NCBI GenBank assembly: GCA_902464405.1
Contig: CABQJD010000020.1
Location: forward strand, 1-6,569
DNA length: 6,569 nucleotides
Source of the DNA: an uncultured Actinomycetaceae bacterium
GTDB lineage: Bacteria > Actinomycetota > Actinomycetes > Actinomycetales > Actinomycetaceae
Reading direction: 5' to 3'
Of the stretch, positions 5,156 to 6,569 are shown piece after piece (the first letter of the stretch is position 1; each line of letters starts with the position of its first letter). The notes beneath the pieces are model-generated. The model was given only the letters and a program-made list of their open reading frames with translations. It ran no database searches and was not told the origin of the DNA. A program made the position numbers and the translations under genes.

Positions 5156-6064
5156 TCAAAGATTTAGCTCAAGAATCAGGGGGACGTGATCGGAAGCTCC
5201 TTTACCTTTACGCTCATCTCGGTCAATCTCCCCCGAAACTACTGCATCAGCAAGGCTTTGGCTCCCATACGCATAATCGATTCGCATACCTTCATTCTTT
5301 GGAAAGCGCAGACGCTGGTAATCCCAGTAGGTATAGTTGGTGACGATCGGACGACTCAGCTCACGAAGCCCCGCACTTTCAAAACTAAAGAACGCTTCCC
5401 TCTCAGACGGCGTCATATAAAGATCAGACTCAAGCTCGGTTCGATTCCACACGTCTGCGTCGGTAGGAATCACGTTCCAATCACCCATGAGCATAAGCGG
5501 GCACGAATCACCTAATCGAGATACTCCAGAAGAGGAAACGCCCTCTGCTCCACCTAGTACCGTAGCCGTCATCTCATTGTGCCGTTCGTGCGCGTAGGCG
5601 CATAACCGTTTAAGAAAATCGAGCTTGTAATAATAATGAGGATCGCCGATAGCGCGTCCGTTGGGAACGTATAGGCTCCATAATTCAATACCTGAATGGG
5701 AGGAACTTGCACCGACGATTGCTCCTAGTGCACGAGCTTCTGGCACGCCGTTATCGATATATGCGATGCCTGCACTGCGCTCTTCTATCGACGGCTCTCC
5801 TTTTTCAAAACCAGGTTGATGAGGAAATTCCGTGCGCACGCACTCCAAACCGATGCGCGAAATAATAGCGACGCCGTTCCACTGATTGACGCCATGAGCT
5901 GCAACTTCGTAGCCTGCTTGCGCAAACACATCGACAGGAAACTTATCGCCTGCACACTTAATCTCTTGCAGAGCAAGTACATCGAGATCATGACGCTCGA
6001 GCACATCACATACTCGCTGTACTCGCGCGCGAATTGAATTCACATTCCACGTGGCAATTTTCAT
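5156..6064 (-). CDS. xth: Exodeoxyribonuclease III / AP endonuclease (Xth/ExoA)
   Basis: A magnesium-dependent 3'-5' exonuclease and abasic-site endonuclease of base excision repair, in the EEP (exonuclease-endonuclease-phosphatase) fold. Motifs run in order: TWNVNSIRAR (5-14), with Asn7; LQEIK (32-36), with metal ligand Glu34; NGVAI (63-67); LYVPNGRAIGDP (131-142), with the active-site Tyr132; GDWNVIPTDADV (194-205), with Asp195 and Asn197; TYWDY (245-249); RIDY (261-264); and SDHVPL (291-296), with His293. At 302 residues it is somewhat longer than the usual 250-270. The excess sits in Ser/Gly-rich loops, around 112-125 and 166-189, that spare the catalytic motifs. ATG 6064 is preceded at six bases by TAGTGT, so it is likely leaderless. 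It heads a two-gene unit with the serine hydrolase. Confidence 0.96.
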   Translation of the reverse strand: MKIATWNVNSIRARVQRVCDVLERHDLDVLALQEIKCAGDKFPVDVFAQAGYEVAAHGVNQWNGVAIISRIGLECVRTEFPHQPGFEKGEPSIEERSAGIAYIDNGVPEARALGAIVGASSSHSGIELWSLYVPNGRAIGDPHYYYKLDFLKRLCAYAHERHNEMTATVLGGAEGVSSSGVSRLGDSCPLMLMGDWNVIPTDADVWNRTELESDLYMTPSEREAFFSFESAGLRELSRPIVTNYTYWDYQRLRFPKNEGMRIDYAYGSQSLADAVVSGEIDRDERKGKGASDHVPLILELNL

Positions 6065-6070
6065 GTATTC

Positions 6071-6076
6071 ACACTA
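6071..6076 (-). promoter_or_regulatory. -10 hexamer TAGTGT, leaderless type, for the nuclease operon
   Basis: TAGTGT fits TANNNT and ends six bases before ATG 6064. No Shine-Dalgarno sequence precedes the ATG. No good -35 is evident. Confidence 0.55.
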
Positions 6077-6317
6077 TCGCGAGAAAACCTTAAATAGAAG
6101 AACAGCTACGCTATGCATTTATGAAGATTCAATGATACTTGATGATACTTGGGGACCTCACTCTAAGCGATTTTCGAAGAACTACTTCCATAGTGTGCGG
6201 TTTTGCTAGTTGATATGCCAGAGCACTCACACTCAAGAACTCACTCACACAATCCCCACAAGCCAAAATGAAGTGTCAAAATGTGATCTCAGTTATACAT
6301 ATAGACGTACAATAAGC

Positions 6318-6323
6318 TACGAT
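6318..6323 (+). promoter_or_regulatory. -10 hexamer TACGAT, leaderless type, for the right-edge gene
   Basis: TACGAT fits TANNNT and lies six bases before ATG 6330. Its presence supports the reality of the truncated gene that follows. Confidence 0.55.
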
Positions 6324-6329
6324 TGTGAC

Positions 6330-6569
6330 ATGGATAACACAGGCAGATATTCAATGCTTGAAAGCTCCGCCCCAATGATCGTGGCAGGAGTGAAGTTTCT
6401 AACTGCGCCTGATCCGTTGCTTAGTCTGCGCACGCCATGGTTTGCACCGAATCTTTATTCACCAAAAATCACTATGCGTAGTAGCTCGCCTTTTCCCAAG
6501 CAGGCAGAACCTCTGGCTTATAGGACAAAACGTGTTGGTTTTATATCGGTCCTTGCCATTGTCCGTTGT
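6330..6569 (+). CDS. Partial hypothetical protein, probably membrane-anchored or exported
   Basis: An open frame of 80 codons from ATG that runs off the right edge, so it has no visible stop. The first 65 or so residues are mostly polar and Pro/Ser-rich (MDNTGRYSMLESSAPMIVAG, later SSSPFPKQAEPLAY). The last ones read YRTKRVGFISVLAIVRC, a basic patch followed by the start of a hydrophobic helix. This suggests a cytoplasmic N-terminal tail before a first membrane segment. There is no Shine-Dalgarno sequence, but TACGAT exactly six bases before the ATG matches the local leaderless promoter pattern. The gene is divergent from the nuclease gene. The family is not recognised, and the missing C-terminal part would be needed to name it. 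Confidence 0.62.
   Translation, partial: MDNTGRYSMLESSAPMIVAGVKFLTAPDPLLSLRTPWFAPNLYSPKITMRSSSPFPKQAEPLAYRTKRVGFISVLAIVRC

Larger units (their letters stand above)
6065..6329. other. Divergent intergenic region with a 10-bp tandem duplication
   Basis: About 265 bases separate the leftward nuclease gene from the rightward gene at the window end. Each end carries its own TANNNT signature. In between are two perfect copies of ATGATACTTG (6132-6141 and 6142-6151) and C/A-rich repeats with CTCAC (about 6224-6250). TTATACATAT (6293-6302) is identical to bases 487-496 in the brnTA promoter. No open frame in this stretch is convincing. Confidence 0.6.

Overview
The window looks like a chromosomal segment of an actinobacterium with moderate, not high, GC, most likely a host-associated member of the Actinomycetaceae. 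This rests on an RNA methyltransferase with the actinobacterial GPWEGxWP ... RRNVxDxYRYW head, frequent GTG and TTG starts, and a strict promoter habit. Six genes have a TANNNT hexamer exactly six bases before the start codon, the signature of leaderless transcription. The two recognised genes that lie inside operons (brnA and the serine hydrolase) have Shine-Dalgarno-like sequences instead. The genus is inference.

Left part (1-1407), accessory in character. A possible minus-strand gene of uncertain frame runs off the left edge. About 390 bases follow with no convincing gene but with palindromes. Then comes a type II toxin-antitoxin pair, brnT-brnA, read rightward, with a perfect inverted-repeat operator lying over its promoter. 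After brnA there are about 380 bases with no intact gene. On the minus strand this stretch carries a protein-like fragment without a proper start, probably a decayed gene.

Middle (1408-2255), AT-rich and leftward. A 206-residue protein resembles actinobacterial immunity-like or hypothetical proteins with a W-x-x-x-R-S-W motif. Beside it is a possible small Cys-containing protein of 59 residues. This pair is the least explained part of the window.

Right part (2264-6064), housekeeping-like and leftward. It encodes a TrmH-type SPOUT RNA methyltransferase with an odd repeat-containing N-terminal extension, a classical short-chain dehydrogenase, and a two-gene unit of exodeoxyribonuclease III followed by a cytoplasmic class C beta-lactamase-like serine hydrolase. 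At the right edge a divergent plus-strand gene starts, probably for a membrane protein, and is cut by the window end.

No rRNA, tRNA, CRISPR array, insertion sequence or convincing rho-independent terminator was seen. The most notable points are the uniform leaderless architecture, the brnTA operator with a 10-base match in the promoter of the right-edge gene, and the repeat-built head of the methyltransferase. No clearly new multi-gene system can be demonstrated.
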